Positions 28,292-36,573 of a stretch of DNA of 64,000 nt are shown piece after piece; position 1 is the first letter of the stretch; each line of letters begins with the position of its first letter. Source of the DNA: CAVPEV01 sp963703555 (GTDB taxonomy: Bacteria; Actinomycetota; Actinomycetes; Actinomycetales; Cellulomonadaceae); assembly GCA_963703555.1 (NCBI GenBank), contig CAVPEV010000043.1, positions 124,001-188,000 on the forward strand. Direction: 5' to 3'. Made by a program: the position numbers and the translations under genes. A model generated the notes under the pieces. It saw nothing but the letters and a program-made list of their open reading frames with translations. It made no database searches and was not told the DNA's origin.

Positions 28292-29053
28292 CTACTGCCC
28301 GAGCCGGCGCTCCCGGGCGGCGTACGAGCGCACTGCCCGCAGGAAGTCCACCCGCCGGAAGTCCGGCCAGTACGCCTCGCAGAAGTAGAACTCCGAGTGC
28401 GCCGACTGCCACAGCAGGAACCCGCTGAGCCGCTGCTCCCCCGAGGTGCGGATCACCAGGTCCGGGTCCGGCTGCCCGTGCGTGTACAGGTGTGCGGCGA
28501 TGTGCTCGACGTCGAACGCCTCGGCCGCCTCGTCCAGGCTCTCACCCGCAGCAGCCCGCTCGCGCAGGAACTCGCGGACCGCGTCGGCGATCTCCTGCCG
28601 ACCGCCGTACCCGACCGCGACGTTGACGTGCAGCCCCCGCACGTCCCGGGTGGCCTCCTCGGCCGCCTGCAGGGCCTGGACCGTCGACGTGGGCAGCAGG
28701 TCCAGGGCGCCCATCGGCTGCACCCGCCACCGGCCCGTCGCGGCCAGGTCGCGCACCGAGCCCTCGATGATCTCCAGCAGCGCTGCGAGCTCGTCGTCGG
28801 CGCGGGTCAGGTTGTCCGTGGACAGCATCCACAGCGTGACGACCTCGACGCCGATCTCCTCGCTCCAGGTGAGCACCTCGGTGATCTTGTCGGCGCCACG
28901 GCGGTGCCCGAACACCGTCGGTTCGCCCATGCTGCGCGCCCAGCGCCGGTTGCCGTCGAGGATGACCCCGACGTGCCGGGGCACCTGGTCCCGGCGCAGC
29001 GACCCGGCGAGGCGTCGCTCGTAGAGGCTGTACAGGGGGTGGGGCAGGTGCAC
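28292..29053 (-). CDS. uppS: Isoprenyl diphosphate synthase, UppS family (cis-prenyltransferase)
   Basis: A 253-residue cis-prenyltransferase that condenses IPP with allylic diphosphates to make the polyprenyl carrier of cell-wall synthesis or its short precursor. The catalytic motif ILDGNRRWAR places the essential Asp at residue 33, and the C-terminal block RTSGEQRLSGFLLWQSAHSE is conserved. Actinobacteria often have two such enzymes; the neighbourhood (hlyIII, mca, greA) matches M. tuberculosis Rv1086, which makes Z,E-farnesyl diphosphate, so chain length is uncertain. Starts at GTG 29053 or 29062 are both possible; 29053 gives the usual N-terminus before the YSLYERRL block. Confidence 0.92.
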   Translation of the reverse strand: MHLPHPLYSLYERRLAGSLRRDQVPRHVGVILDGNRRWARSMGEPTVFGHRRGADKITEVLTWSEEIGVEVVTLWMLSTDNLTRADDELAALLEIIEGSVRDLAATGRWRVQPMGALDLLPTSTVQALQAAEEATRDVRGLHVNVAVGYGGRQEIADAVREFLRERAAAGESLDEAAEAFDVEHIAAHLYTHGQPDPDLVIRTSGEQRLSGFLLWQSAHSEFYFCEAYWPDFRRVDFLRAVRSYAARERRLGQ

Positions 29054-29107
29054 GGCGACCACCGTACCGCCCGGCCGTGGGGCGACCGTGGTCCCGGACC
29101 GTCGACC

Positions 29108-29119
29108 TACGGTACCGTA
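29108..29119. promoter_or_regulatory. 12-bp palindrome between uppS and hemolysin III
   Basis: TACGGTACCGTA at 29108-29119 is a perfect palindrome in the 126-nt divergent intergenic region. It is followed by ACTT, giving a TAACTT hexamer that could serve as a -10 for the hlyIII side. It is the most AT-balanced part of the region, and its symmetry fits an operator for a dimeric regulator such as a TetR-type protein. The regulator is unknown. Confidence 0.45.
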
Positions 29120-29179
29120 ACTTGCGACATCGTCGACCGCCCCCGGTGCGCCGGGAGGCGGGGCGAGGAGAGGACCGGC

Positions 29180-29842
29180 ATGCGCGTCCCAGCAGGTCCC
29201 GTGGCGACCGAGGTCGCCAGACCCCGGCTCCGGGGCTGGATCCACACCGTCATGGCCCCGCTCGTCGCCATCGGCTCCGTGGTGCTCGTCCTCGGCGCCC
29301 CGACCCCCACGACCCGCTGGGCGACGGCCGTCTTCGGCCTGACCGCGACGATGCTGTTCACCACCAGCGCGATCTACCACCGGGGGCACTGGTCACAGCG
29401 CGTCACGCACGTGCTGCGCCGGCTCGACCACTCGAACATCTTCCTGGTCATCGCCGGCACCTGCACGCCGCTGGCCGTCGCGCTGCTGCCGGCCGGGACG
29501 GCCCGCCGGCTGCTCCTCGTCGTGTGGGTCGGAGCGCTCGGCGGGCTGCTCGCGCGGGTCTTCTGGCTCGGCGCCCCACGATGGCTGTACGTGCCGGTCT
29601 ACGTCGCCCTGGGCTGGGTCGCGGTGTGGTTCCTGCCGGCGTTCGCCCGCTCGGGAGGCCCCGGCGTGGCCTGGCTCGTCATCGCCGGCGGCGTGGCCTA
29701 CACGGCGGGCGCCGTCGTGTACGGCCTCAAGCGCCCCAACCCCAGCCCGCGCTGGTTCGGCTTCCACGAGGTGTTCCACTCGCTCACCGCCGTCGGCTTC
29801 GTCTGCCACTACGTCGCGGTCGTCCTCGCCGTCGCCGGGTGA
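29180..29842 (+). CDS. Hemolysin III / PAQR family membrane protein
   Basis: A 220-residue integral membrane protein of the hemolysin III (PAQR, TrhA) family with seven predicted helices. Conserved polar residues that probably bind a metal are present: SAIYHRGHW, RLDHSNIFLVIAGTCTP and FHEVFHSLTAVGFVCHYVAV. Homologues have been linked to membrane lipid homeostasis; a hemolytic role is not established for this class. The ATG at 29180 has GAGGAGAGG upstream. Its last 450 nt are overlapped in antisense by the open frame of the nitrilase-family gene. Confidence 0.92.
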   Translation: MRVPAGPVATEVARPRLRGWIHTVMAPLVAIGSVVLVLGAPTPTTRWATAVFGLTATMLFTTSAIYHRGHWSQRVTHVLRRLDHSNIFLVIAGTCTPLAVALLPAGTARRLLLVVWVGALGGLLARVFWLGAPRWLYVPVYVALGWVAVWFLPAFARSGGPGVAWLVIAGGVAYTAGAVVYGLKRPNPSPRWFGFHEVFHSLTAVGFVCHYVAVVLAVAG

Positions 29843-30634
29843 GCCGCACGGCACGACGCGGTAGCGCCGCCGAGCGAGCGAGGGGTCGCGCTCCCGGGCC
29901 CGGGTCACCGCCCGGGGATCCAGGTCCACCGCTCGGACCGCGGGCCGAGCGTCCATCTCCATGAGGACCACCCCGTCCGGCCCGACGACGAGCGACCGCC
30001 CGACCACCCCACGGCCGGCCTGCCCGACCGCGACGACCGCCGCCGTGTTCTCGATGGCGCGGGCGACGGCCAGAGCCCGCCAGTGCATCGCCTTGAGCGG
30101 GCCGTCCGCCCACGCTGCGGGGACCACGAGCACCTCGGCGCCGGCGTCCACCAACCGCCGGCCCGACTCGGGGAACCGCAGGTCGTAGCAGGTCAGGACG
30201 CCGAAGCGCAGACCGGCGACGTCCATCAGGAGCGGCGCGGCGTCGGCGCGCCCGGGCTCCAGCCGGTCCGACTCCCGCTGGCCGAACGCGTCGTACAGGT
30301 GCACCTTGTGGTAGACGCCCTGCACCCGCCCGTCCGGGCCGACCGCGACGATGGCGTTCACCGCCCGGTCGGGCGACCGCCCTGGTAGCACGGTCCCGAC
30401 GAGGACCGCGGCGCGCGCCGTGGCCGCCGCCTGCTGCACCGCGGTGACGAACGGCCCGTCGAGCGGCTCGGCGAACGCCGGGTCGGTGCCGTTCGGGGCG
30501 AACACGGAGGCGTACTCGGGTAGCACCACGACGTCGGCGTGGGCCCGGTCCGCCGCGGCGACCGCCGCCACCGCCACCTCCGCGTTGCGGCGGCGGTCCA
30601 GCCCGACGGCGAGCTGCGCGAGCACGACGCGCAC
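29393..30634 (-). CDS. Carbon-nitrogen hydrolase (nitrilase/omega-amidase family) with long antisense tail
   Basis: Residues 1-262 form a complete nitrilase-superfamily hydrolase with the catalytic triad E40 (VLPEYA), K110 (VYHKVHLYD) and C149 (LTCYDLRFPE). It probably hydrolyses a small amide such as a deaminated glutathione or alpha-keto acid amide. Homologues normally end at the YRVVP motif reached here near residue 261. Here no stop codon follows, and the frame runs another 150 residues to 29393, antisense to hemolysin III. The tail is rich in Asp, Glu, Arg and Gly and resembles no domain I know. The GTG at 30634 starts the domain; GTGs further upstream lie in a tandem repeat. Confidence 0.78.
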   Translation of the reverse strand: MRVVLAQLAVGLDRRRNAEVAVAAVAAADRAHADVVVLPEYASVFAPNGTDPAFAEPLDGPFVTAVQQAAATARAAVLVGTVLPGRSPDRAVNAIVAVGPDGRVQGVYHKVHLYDAFGQRESDRLEPGRADAAPLLMDVAGLRFGVLTCYDLRFPESGRRLVDAGAEVLVVPAAWADGPLKAMHWRALAVARAIENTAAVVAVGQAGRGVVGRSLVVGPDGVVLMEMDARPAVRAVDLDPRAVTRARERDPSLARRRYRVVPCGSPGDGEDDRDVVADEADGGERVEHLVEAEPARAGVGALEAVHDGARRVGHAAGDDEPGHAGASRAGERRQEPHRDPAQGDVDRHVQPSWGAEPEDPREQPAERSDPHDEEQPAGRPGRQQRDGQRRAGAGDDQEDVRVVEPAQHVRDAL

Positions 30635-30659
30635 CGCCGCCGGTCCCCCCGCGCCGTCC

Positions 30660-30722
30660 CGCGGGCTCACCCCGGCGTCCCGCGGGCTGGCCCCGGCGTC
30701 CCACGCGCTCACCCCGGCGTCC
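30660..30722. repeat. Three tandem copies of a 21-bp unit
   Basis: Three imperfect copies of a 21-nt unit lie at 30660-30680, 30681-30701 and 30702-30722, with each pair differing at only a few positions. A degenerate fourth copy may precede them. They span the 3' end of the small membrane gene (its stop is at 30709) and the leader of the nitrilase-family gene. The unit length is a multiple of three, so copy changes would not shift a frame. Confidence 0.75.
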
Positions 30723-31065
30723 CGCCCGGTCGCCCCCCGCCGGGTCCGGCGCCCGCGGGATCGGTCGACGTCGGCCCCGACGCGGGACCGGCACCGGCAC
30801 CGGACGGACCATCCACCGCCGAGGCCTCCTCCGCGTCGGCTGCAGCCCGGTGCTGCACGCGCCGCAGCTGGGTCACGAGGGACAGGAAGAGCAGCCCCGC
30901 AGCCACCGCGACACCGAACGTCACGAGGAAGCCGAGCACGCCGGGCGAGACCTGGTCGTCCGGCGGCACCTCGATCGGTGACGGGCTGGGGGAGGCCGCG
31001 GCCCACCGGCCGACGAGCGCACCCGCACCCGAGACCACCGCGCCGGTGAGCGCGGCCGCGGTCAC
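30709..31065 (-). CDS. Small single-helix membrane protein downstream of mca
   Basis: A 118-residue protein. It has an N-terminal hydrophobic stretch, then a proline/serine segment, a clear transmembrane helix (GVLGFLVTFGVAVAAGLLFL), a short basic stretch (RRVQHR) and a disordered Gly/Pro/Ala tail. The GTG at 31065 overlaps the mca stop as GTGA. The position matches a small membrane gene that follows mca in relatives (Rv1083-like), whose function is unknown. Confidence 0.72.
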   Translation of the reverse strand: MTAAALTGAVVSGAGALVGRWAAASPSPSPIEVPPDDQVSPGVLGFLVTFGVAVAAGLLFLSLVTQLRRVQHRAAADAEEASAVDGPSGAGAGPASGPTSTDPAGAGPGGGRPGGTPG

Positions 31066-31940
31066 CACCCCCGACCTCTCACACCGGCGAACAGGTCGTC
31101 CTCGGGCAGAGACGTCGGCACCCGGGAGTCGGCGAGCTCGAACTCGTCCCACGGCCACACCTCGCGCTCGAGGTCGGCGGGCACGGCGAAGAAGAACCCC
31201 TCGGGATCGATCTGGGTGGCGTGGGCGCGCAGCGCCGCATCCCGGGCGGCGAACCAGTCCGCACACTCCACCCAGGTGGTCACCTCGCGCTCGGGGACCT
31301 CCCGCGCCGCGCGCGACTCGATCCACTCCCCGAACGGGGACTCCAGGCCGCGGGCGACCATCGCCTCGTGCAGGGCGCGGAACCGGGCCATGGAGAAGCC
31401 GTGGCCGTAGTACAGCTTGACCGGCTGCCAGGGGGTGCCGCGGCCGGCGTAGGCGTCCGGGTCGCCGGCCGCCCGGTACGCCTCCACGCTGACCCGGTGG
31501 CACATCGCGTGGTCCGGGTGCGGGTAGCCACCGGTGGGGTCGTAGGTCGTGATGACGTGCGGACGGAACTCGCGCACCACCTCGACGAGCGGGGCTGCGG
31601 CCTGGGCGAGGGGCAGCGACGCGAAGCAGCCCTCGGGCAGCGGGGGCAGCGGGTCGCCCTCCGGCAGGCCGGAGTCCACGAAACCCAGCCATCGGTGCTG
31701 CACGCCGAGCGCCCGCGCGGCGGCGGCCATCTCCTGCCGGCGCAGCTCGCGCATCCCGGCCATGCCGCCGGGCACCGGCGGGTGGTGCGGGTTGAGCACG
31801 TCCCCCCGCTCTCCTCCGGTGCACGACACGACGAGCACCTCGGCGCCCTCGGCCGCGTACCGGGCGGTCGCCGCCGCTCCCTTGCTGGACTCGTCGTCGG
31901 GGTGCGCATGCACCGCCAGCAGTCGCAGGCTCTCCGTCAC
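31062..31940 (-). CDS. mca: Mycothiol S-conjugate amidase (Mca)
   Basis: A 292-residue zinc amidase that cleaves mycothiol conjugates of drugs and electrophiles, releasing mercapturic acids for export and GlcN-Ins for recycling. The metal motif HAHPDDESSKGAA lies near residue 11, and HPDHAMCH supplies the third ligand. The C-terminal region with YYGHGFSMARF and the EGFFFAVP-type end distinguishes Mca from MshB. A GTG at 31940 has AGGAGGTG 5 nt upstream. It is divergent from the DUF4307 gene with a 90-nt gap, the typical greA-DUF4307-mca arrangement. Confidence 0.94.
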   Translation of the reverse strand: MTESLRLLAVHAHPDDESSKGAAATARYAAEGAEVLVVSCTGGERGDVLNPHHPPVPGGMAGMRELRRQEMAAAARALGVQHRWLGFVDSGLPEGDPLPPLPEGCFASLPLAQAAAPLVEVVREFRPHVITTYDPTGGYPHPDHAMCHRVSVEAYRAAGDPDAYAGRGTPWQPVKLYYGHGFSMARFRALHEAMVARGLESPFGEWIESRAAREVPEREVTTWVECADWFAARDAALRAHATQIDPEGFFFAVPADLEREVWPWDEFELADSRVPTSLPEDDLFAGVRGRGW

Positions 31941-32030
31941 GACACCTCCTCGGCTACGCCCGGGCGTGGTCCCACGCCACCGGTAAGGCGTTGGACAATG
32001 ATCCCCCCACCCGCGCACCGGAGGAGCAGC

Positions 32031-32480
32031 GTGACGCACAGGTCCTGGCCCGGTCCGACGCCGACCGTCCCCGGTCCGACGCCGGCCGTCGGTCCACCGG
32101 CCGGCCGCTACGGCCGCCCGGTGTCGGCCCGCCGTGTCAGGCTCGCCCGCCTGAGCGTCGGACTGGCCGCGGCGCTCGGCGTCGCCGGGGTGGTGTGGCT
32201 CGGGCTGCGCGCGGGGTCCGACCCGGCCACCGTGCGCACCGTCGGCTTCGCCGTCCACGACGGGCAGAGCGTGGACCTCACGTTCGAGGTGACGAAGGAC
32301 CCGGCCACGGCGGTCGACTGCCAGGTCCGGGCACTGTCGTCGTCCTACGGGGAGGTGGGCGTGCGCACCGTGCGGGTCGGGCCGGCAGGCACTGCGACGG
32401 TCCGTGTCACCGAGTCGATCCGCACCTCCGAGGAGGCGACGACGGCGATCGTCGAGGACTGCGTCCCGGCGGACAACTGA
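32031..32480 (+). CDS. DUF4307 membrane protein
   Basis: A 149-residue protein with a short Pro-rich N-terminus, a basic stretch, one transmembrane helix (about residues 45-65) and an outer domain with GFAVHDGQSVDLTFEVTKDP and a conserved Cys pair (VDCQVRAL, VEDCVP). This is the DUF4307 pattern, found between mca and greA in many actinobacteria. Its function is unknown. I chose the GTG at 32031 because GGAGGAG lies 5 nt upstream; an ATG at 31998 is in frame but unsupported. Confidence 0.88.
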   Translation: MTHRSWPGPTPTVPGPTPAVGPPAGRYGRPVSARRVRLARLSVGLAAALGVAGVVWLGLRAGSDPATVRTVGFAVHDGQSVDLTFEVTKDPATAVDCQVRALSSSYGEVGVRTVRVGPAGTATVRVTESIRTSEEATTAIVEDCVPADN

Positions 32481-32662
32481 TCCCGCCCACCCCGGGCGAC
32501 CGACCCGGGCCCGGCCCGTCGAACCGGTGCCCGGCCCTTCGATAGGTATGCTTGCAGGTTCCAGCACCGCCCGGTCGGGCGCGAACCGACCCGGAGGGCG
32601 GCACGCACCCGTACCCAGCCATGGCTCCCGCGCGGGCGCGCACCAGTGAGGAAGGAGCGATC

Positions 32663-33148
32663 GTGACCCAGACACCCCAGGCCACCTGGCTCACCCAGGA
32701 AGCGTACGACCGGCTCACCGCCGAGCTGCGCCACCTCGAGGGCGAGGGACGTTCCGAGATCGCCGAACGCATCGCCGTCGCCCGTGACGAGGGCGACCTC
32801 AAGGAGAACGGCGGGTACCACGCGGCGCGGGAGGAGCAGGCCAAGCAGGAGGCCCGCATCCGCGAGCTGCGCGCCAAGCTGCACTCCGCGCAGATCGCCA
32901 CGCCTGCCGACGACGGGGTCGTCGAGCCCGGCATGGTGGTCCGCGCGGTCGTTGCCGGGGACGAGATGAGCTTCCTGCTCGGTTCGCGCGAGATCGCTGG
33001 ATCCGCCGACATCGAGGTGTACTCCCCCACCTCCCCGCTCGGCGCGGCCATCACCGGCCGGTCGGTGGGCGACGCCGTCTCCTACCAGACCCCCAACGGC
33101 CGGACCATCGACGTGCAGGTCCTCGACGCGAAGCCGTTCCGGGGCTGA
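32663..33148 (+). CDS. greA: Transcript cleavage factor GreA
   Basis: A 161-residue elongation factor that inserts its coiled coil into the RNA polymerase secondary channel and stimulates cleavage of backtracked RNA. The tip acidic residues lie in ARDEGDLKENGGYHAA. The C-terminal FKBP-like domain includes ITGRSVGDAV and a P-N-G-R stretch. The GTG at 32663 follows GAGGAAGGAG. A leader of roughly 105 nt precedes it, with a TATGCT hexamer at 32547-32552 as a possible -10. Its stop codon forms part of a hairpin shared with ilvA. Confidence 0.95.
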   Translation: MTQTPQATWLTQEAYDRLTAELRHLEGEGRSEIAERIAVARDEGDLKENGGYHAAREEQAKQEARIRELRAKLHSAQIATPADDGVVEPGMVVRAVVAGDEMSFLLGSREIAGSADIEVYSPTSPLGAAITGRSVGDAVSYQTPNGRTIDVQVLDAKPFRG

Positions 33149-33164
33149 CAGCTGCCGGCTGTCA
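33146..33164. terminator. Bidirectional hairpin containing both stop codons of greA and ilvA
   Basis: TGACAGC-N5-GCTGTCA is a perfect 7-bp inverted repeat at 33146-33164. The first three bases are the greA TGA stop and the last three are the reverse complement of the ilvA TGA stop. The hairpin would form in both transcripts. No T-tract follows on either side. Confidence 0.5.
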
Positions 33165-34406
33165 CTGCTCGGCGACGCGGAAGCCGCACCCGCGGAGCCG
33201 GGCCAGCACGTCGGCGCAGTGCTCCGGTCCCTTCGTCTCGACCTCGACGTCCGCCTCCACCTCGCCGAACTCCAGGTCGGGGCCGGTGCGCGCGTGGGAC
33301 ACCGTGACCACGTTCGTGCCGGCCCGGGCCAACTCGGTGAGCAGGGACGCCAGGGCACCCGGGCGGTCCGCGATCCGGACCCGCAGCCGCAGGTAGCGGC
33401 CGGCGGCGACCAGGCCGTGTTGCACGACCCGCAGCAGCACGAGGGGATCGATGTTGCCCCCGGACAGCACCGCGACCACCGGCCCGGCGAACTCGCCCGG
33501 CGAGGCCATCAGGGCGGCCACCCCGGCGACCCCCGACGGCTCCACGATGAGCTTGGCCCGTTCCGCCACCAGGAGCAGGGCTCGCGACAGGTCCTCCTCG
33601 CTGACCGTGCGCACCGGCGTGCCGTGCGCGGCGAGCACGGCGAACGGCACGGCGCCCGGCGTGCCGACCGCGATCCCGTCCGCCATCGTGCGCAGCTCGG
33701 GCGCCGGCACGGGATGGCCCACCCGCAACGACTCGGGGTAGGCGGCGGCGTGCGCCGCCTGCACCCCGACGACCCGCACCTGCGGCGCCAGATCGGCGAG
33801 CGCCGCGACGACGCCGGCCGCCAGCCCGCCGCCGCCGACCGGGACGAGGACGGTCGCCACGTCCGGCACCTGCTCCAGGATCTCCAGCGCGACCGTCCCC
33901 TGGCCCGCCACCACGTCGGGGTGGTCGAACGGGTGGATGAGCACGGCGCCGGTGCGCTCGGCCTCGGCCGAGGCCGCGACGAGCGCCTCGTCGACGGTGC
34001 TGCCCGCCATCCGGACCTGCGCTCCGTAGTCCCGCGTCGCCGCGACCTTCGGCAGGGCGGCGTCGACCGGCATGTACACGGTGGCTCGGATGCCGAGGAT
34101 CTGCGCGGCCAGGGCGACGCCCTGCGCGTGGTTGCCGGCGCTCGCCGCCACCACGCCGCGCGCGCGCTCGGCGGGGCTCAGCCGGGCCATCCGCACGTAG
34201 GCCCCGCGGATCTTGAATGACCCCGCCCGTTGCAGGTTCTCGCACTTGAGCAGGACATCCGTGCCCGCGATGCGACTCAGTGCCCGCGACGGCTCGACCG
34301 GCGTGCGGGTCGCCACGCCGCGGAGCAGCTGCGCCGCCTCGACGACGTCCCGACCGCGGACGGCTGCGGCCGGTGCGGGCCCCGGCCCTGCCTCTGACGC
34401 CCGCAC
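33162..34406 (-). CDS. ilvA: Threonine ammonia-lyase with ACT domain
   Basis: A 414-residue PLP enzyme converting threonine to 2-oxobutyrate for isoleucine synthesis or threonine breakdown. The PLP lysine is in AGSFKIRGAY, the phosphate-binding loop is VGGGGLAAGV, and SAGNHAQGVA is conserved. The last 80 residues form one ACT-type regulatory domain (RIADRPGALASLLTELARAG), which fits the short TdcB-like form with one ACT domain better than the long E. coli IlvA. The GTG at 34406 begins a short Ala-rich tail. It is convergent with greA. Confidence 0.92.
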   Translation of the reverse strand: MRASEAGPGPAPAAAVRGRDVVEAAQLLRGVATRTPVEPSRALSRIAGTDVLLKCENLQRAGSFKIRGAYVRMARLSPAERARGVVAASAGNHAQGVALAAQILGIRATVYMPVDAALPKVAATRDYGAQVRMAGSTVDEALVAASAEAERTGAVLIHPFDHPDVVAGQGTVALEILEQVPDVATVLVPVGGGGLAAGVVAALADLAPQVRVVGVQAAHAAAYPESLRVGHPVPAPELRTMADGIAVGTPGAVPFAVLAAHGTPVRTVSEEDLSRALLLVAERAKLIVEPSGVAGVAALMASPGEFAGPVVAVLSGGNIDPLVLLRVVQHGLVAAGRYLRLRVRIADRPGALASLLTELARAGTNVVTVSHARTGPDLEFGEVEADVEVETKGPEHCADVLARLRGCGFRVAEQ

Positions 34407-34458
34407 GCGGACAGGATAGCCGGGGGTGACGGCGACCCGGCACCACGCAGCGTCCCGG

Positions 34459-35640
34459 TCAGCGGCCTGAGACCGGCGCAGTCGCCGCCGCCTCGCCGTC
34501 CCCGTCCAGGTGGTCGTCGGCGCCCAGGCCCGGGAACTTGTCATGCCCGTGCAGGTAGAGCAGCACCGTGTTGAGCACGGCCGCCAGCGGCACAGCGAAC
34601 AGTGCGCCGACGATGCCCGCCGCGTAGGACCCGCCCGCGACGACGAGCAGCACCGCCACCGGGTGCAGCGAGACGGCGTGCCCCATGAGGAAGGGCTGCA
34701 GCACGTGCCCCTCGATCTGCTGCACCGCGAGGACGACGGCGAGCATGATCGCGGCCGCGGCGAGCCCCTGGGAGACCAGGGCGACCAGGACGGCGACCGC
34801 GCCGGTGAGCACCGCCCCGACGATCGGCACGAAGGAGCCGAGGAAGACCAGCATTCCCAGCGGCAGGGCCAGCGGAAGGCCGAGCAGGGCAGCGCCCAGA
34901 CCGATCCCCACCGCGTCGACGCCGGCGACGAGGATCTGGGTCCGCGTGTAGGCGGCCAACGTCACCAGGCCCCGCCGGCCCGCCTGGTGGAAGGATTCCC
35001 GGGCGGCCACCGGCAGCAGCCGCACCAGCCACCGCCACACCGTGCGGCCGTCGAAGAGGAAGAAGAAGGTGCAGAACAGCGCGATGAGGGTGCCGGCCAG
35101 GACGTGGCCGATCGTCGTCGTCACGGACAGGGCCCCGGACACCAGGCTGCCCGACCCGCTGCCGGACAGTCCGGAGGTGGCCTGGCTCAACAGCTCCTGC
35201 AACCGGCCGGCCGACAGGTGCACAGGCCCGGTGGCCAGCCACCGGGTCACCTGGTCGATCCCGGCAAGGGCCTGGTTCCACAGGTCACCGATGCCGCGAG
35301 CCACCGACCCACCTGCCACGGTGAGCAGCCCCGCCACCACGGCGACGAGCCCGAGCAGGGCGAGCGCCGAGGCCGCCGCGCGGGGCAGCCGCAGCCGACG
35401 GACGAGCACCTCGACCACGGGCGCGAGCAGCACGGTGAGCAGCAGCGCGATCGCCACGGGCACGACGATGATGCGCAGCACCGTCACCAGCCAGGCGACG
35501 CCGGCCACGACAGCGGCGATCAGCAGCACGCGCCAGGACCACTCGGCGCCCACGCGGACCGACTCCGGGACCGTGTCGGCCGCGTGCCGAGACCGGCCCG
35601 GGCCGCCGGGCTCCCCGGGACCGGGCTGCGCCTGCGTCAT
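34459..35640 (-). CDS. AI-2E family transporter (PerM/TqsA-like)
   Basis: A 393-residue membrane protein of the AI-2E family with about eight transmembrane helices. It has an N-terminal hydrophobic pair with a [17 protein letters not shown] stretch, a soluble amphipathic region about 120-200, then a helical core containing [15 protein letters not shown] and a [17 protein letters not shown] motif typical of the family. Members include the AI-2 exporter TqsA and sodium/proton antiporters, so the substrate is open. GGGAGGTCGAC precedes the ATG. It is divergent from msrA. Confidence 0.9.
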   Translation of the reverse strand: MTQAQPGPGEPGGPGRSRHAADTVPESVRVGAEWSWRVLLIAAVVAGVAWLVTVLRIIVVPVAIALLLTVLLAPVVEVLVRRLRLPRAAASALALLGLVAVVAGLLTVAGGSVARGIGDLWNQALAGIDQVTRWLATGPVHLSAGRLQELLSQATSGLSGSGSGSLVSGALSVTTTIGHVLAGTLIALFCTFFFLFDGRTVWRWLVRLLPVAARESFHQAGRRGLVTLAAYTRTQILVAGVDAVGIGLGAALLGLPLALPLGMLVFLGSFVPIVGAVLTGAVAVLVALVSQGLAAAAIMLAVVLAVQQIEGHVLQPFLMGHAVSLHPVAVLLVVAGGSYAAGIVGALFAVPLAAVLNTVLLYLHGHDKFPGLGADDHLDGDGEAAATAPVSGR

Positions 35641-35783
35641 GTCGACCTCCCGGGCAGGTCGGTGGGGGGAGCGGTCGTCACGGGCCCAGGCTAGGGGCTG
35701 CCCGGTCCGGGAACAGCCCGGGGATCGGGCCGGTTGGTTCGGACGGAGCCCGGCGGGTGCTGCCGCCGGCCGAGGAGGATCAC

Positions 35784-36476
35784 ATGAGCTGGTTGTTCGG
35801 ACCGTCGACCGCGACCCGCATGGTCGAGCCGCAGCAGGCGCTGCCCGGTCGCGCCGACTACGCCTTCGAGGTGCCGGAGCGCCACGCCGTGCTCGGCACC
35901 CGGCTGCGCGGACCCTGGCCGGCAGGCACGGCGACGATCGGCCTGGCGATGGGCTGCTTCTGGGGAGCCGAGCGCGCGCTGTGGCAGCTGCCCGGTGTCA
36001 TCACCACCGCCGCCGGCTACCAGGGCGGGTCCACGCCCTTCCCGACCTACGAGGAGGTGTGCACCGGGCTCACCGGCCACGCGGAGACGGTCCTCGTGGC
36101 CTACGACCCGGCCGTCCTGCCCCATGGCGAGCTGCTGCGGGTCTTCTGGGAGTCGCACGACCCGACCCAGGGCTACCGCCAGGGCAATGATCGCGGCACC
36201 CAGTACCGGTCGGCCGTCTACACCAGCGTGCCCGACCAGGCCGAGGCGGCCGCCGTCATGCGGGCGGCCTACCAGGACCGGCTCACGGCTGCCGGCCACG
36301 GCCCGGTCACCACCGAGCTGAGGTCCGTCCAGGAGGCCGGACCGTTCTTCTACGCCGAGGAGTACCACCAGCAGTACCTGCACAAGATCCCCGACGGGTA
36401 CTGCGGCCTGGCCGGCACCGGCGTGGCGTGCCCGACGGGCCTCGGCGGACTCGAGGCGGCCGACCCGGGGCGCTGA
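35784..36476 (+). CDS. msrA: Peptide methionine-S-sulfoxide reductase MsrA
   Basis: A 230-residue oxidoreductase repairing methionine-S-sulfoxide. The catalytic C58 is in GCFWGAE. Substrate-binding residues appear in GYQGG, and [19 protein letters not shown] is conserved. Two C-terminal cysteines (GYCGL and VACPTG) act as recycling residues. The N-terminal extension of about 50 residues matches the longer E. coli-type MsrA. The ATG at 35784 has GAGGAGG 6 nt upstream. Fits with the other oxidative-stress genes in this part of the window. Confidence 0.95.
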   Translation: MSWLFGPSTATRMVEPQQALPGRADYAFEVPERHAVLGTRLRGPWPAGTATIGLAMGCFWGAERALWQLPGVITTAAGYQGGSTPFPTYEEVCTGLTGHAETVLVAYDPAVLPHGELLRVFWESHDPTQGYRQGNDRGTQYRSAVYTSVPDQAEAAAVMRAAYQDRLTAAGHGPVTTELRSVQEAGPFFYAEEYHQQYLHKIPDGYCGLAGTGVACPTGLGGLEAADPGR

Positions 36477-36573
36477 GCGACGCACGCTCGCCGTCCGGCT
36501 GCAGGATGCGGACCCGCAGGTCCTCCGACAGCACGATTGCGCCAGCACGATGGAGCCGGCGACCCCTGTCCCG

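Noticed and set aside
29784..30812. Minus-strand 342-codon frame overlapping the nitrilase-family gene in another frame
   Set aside because: Arg-rich shadow of the nitrilase gene; the catalytic triad is in the other frame.
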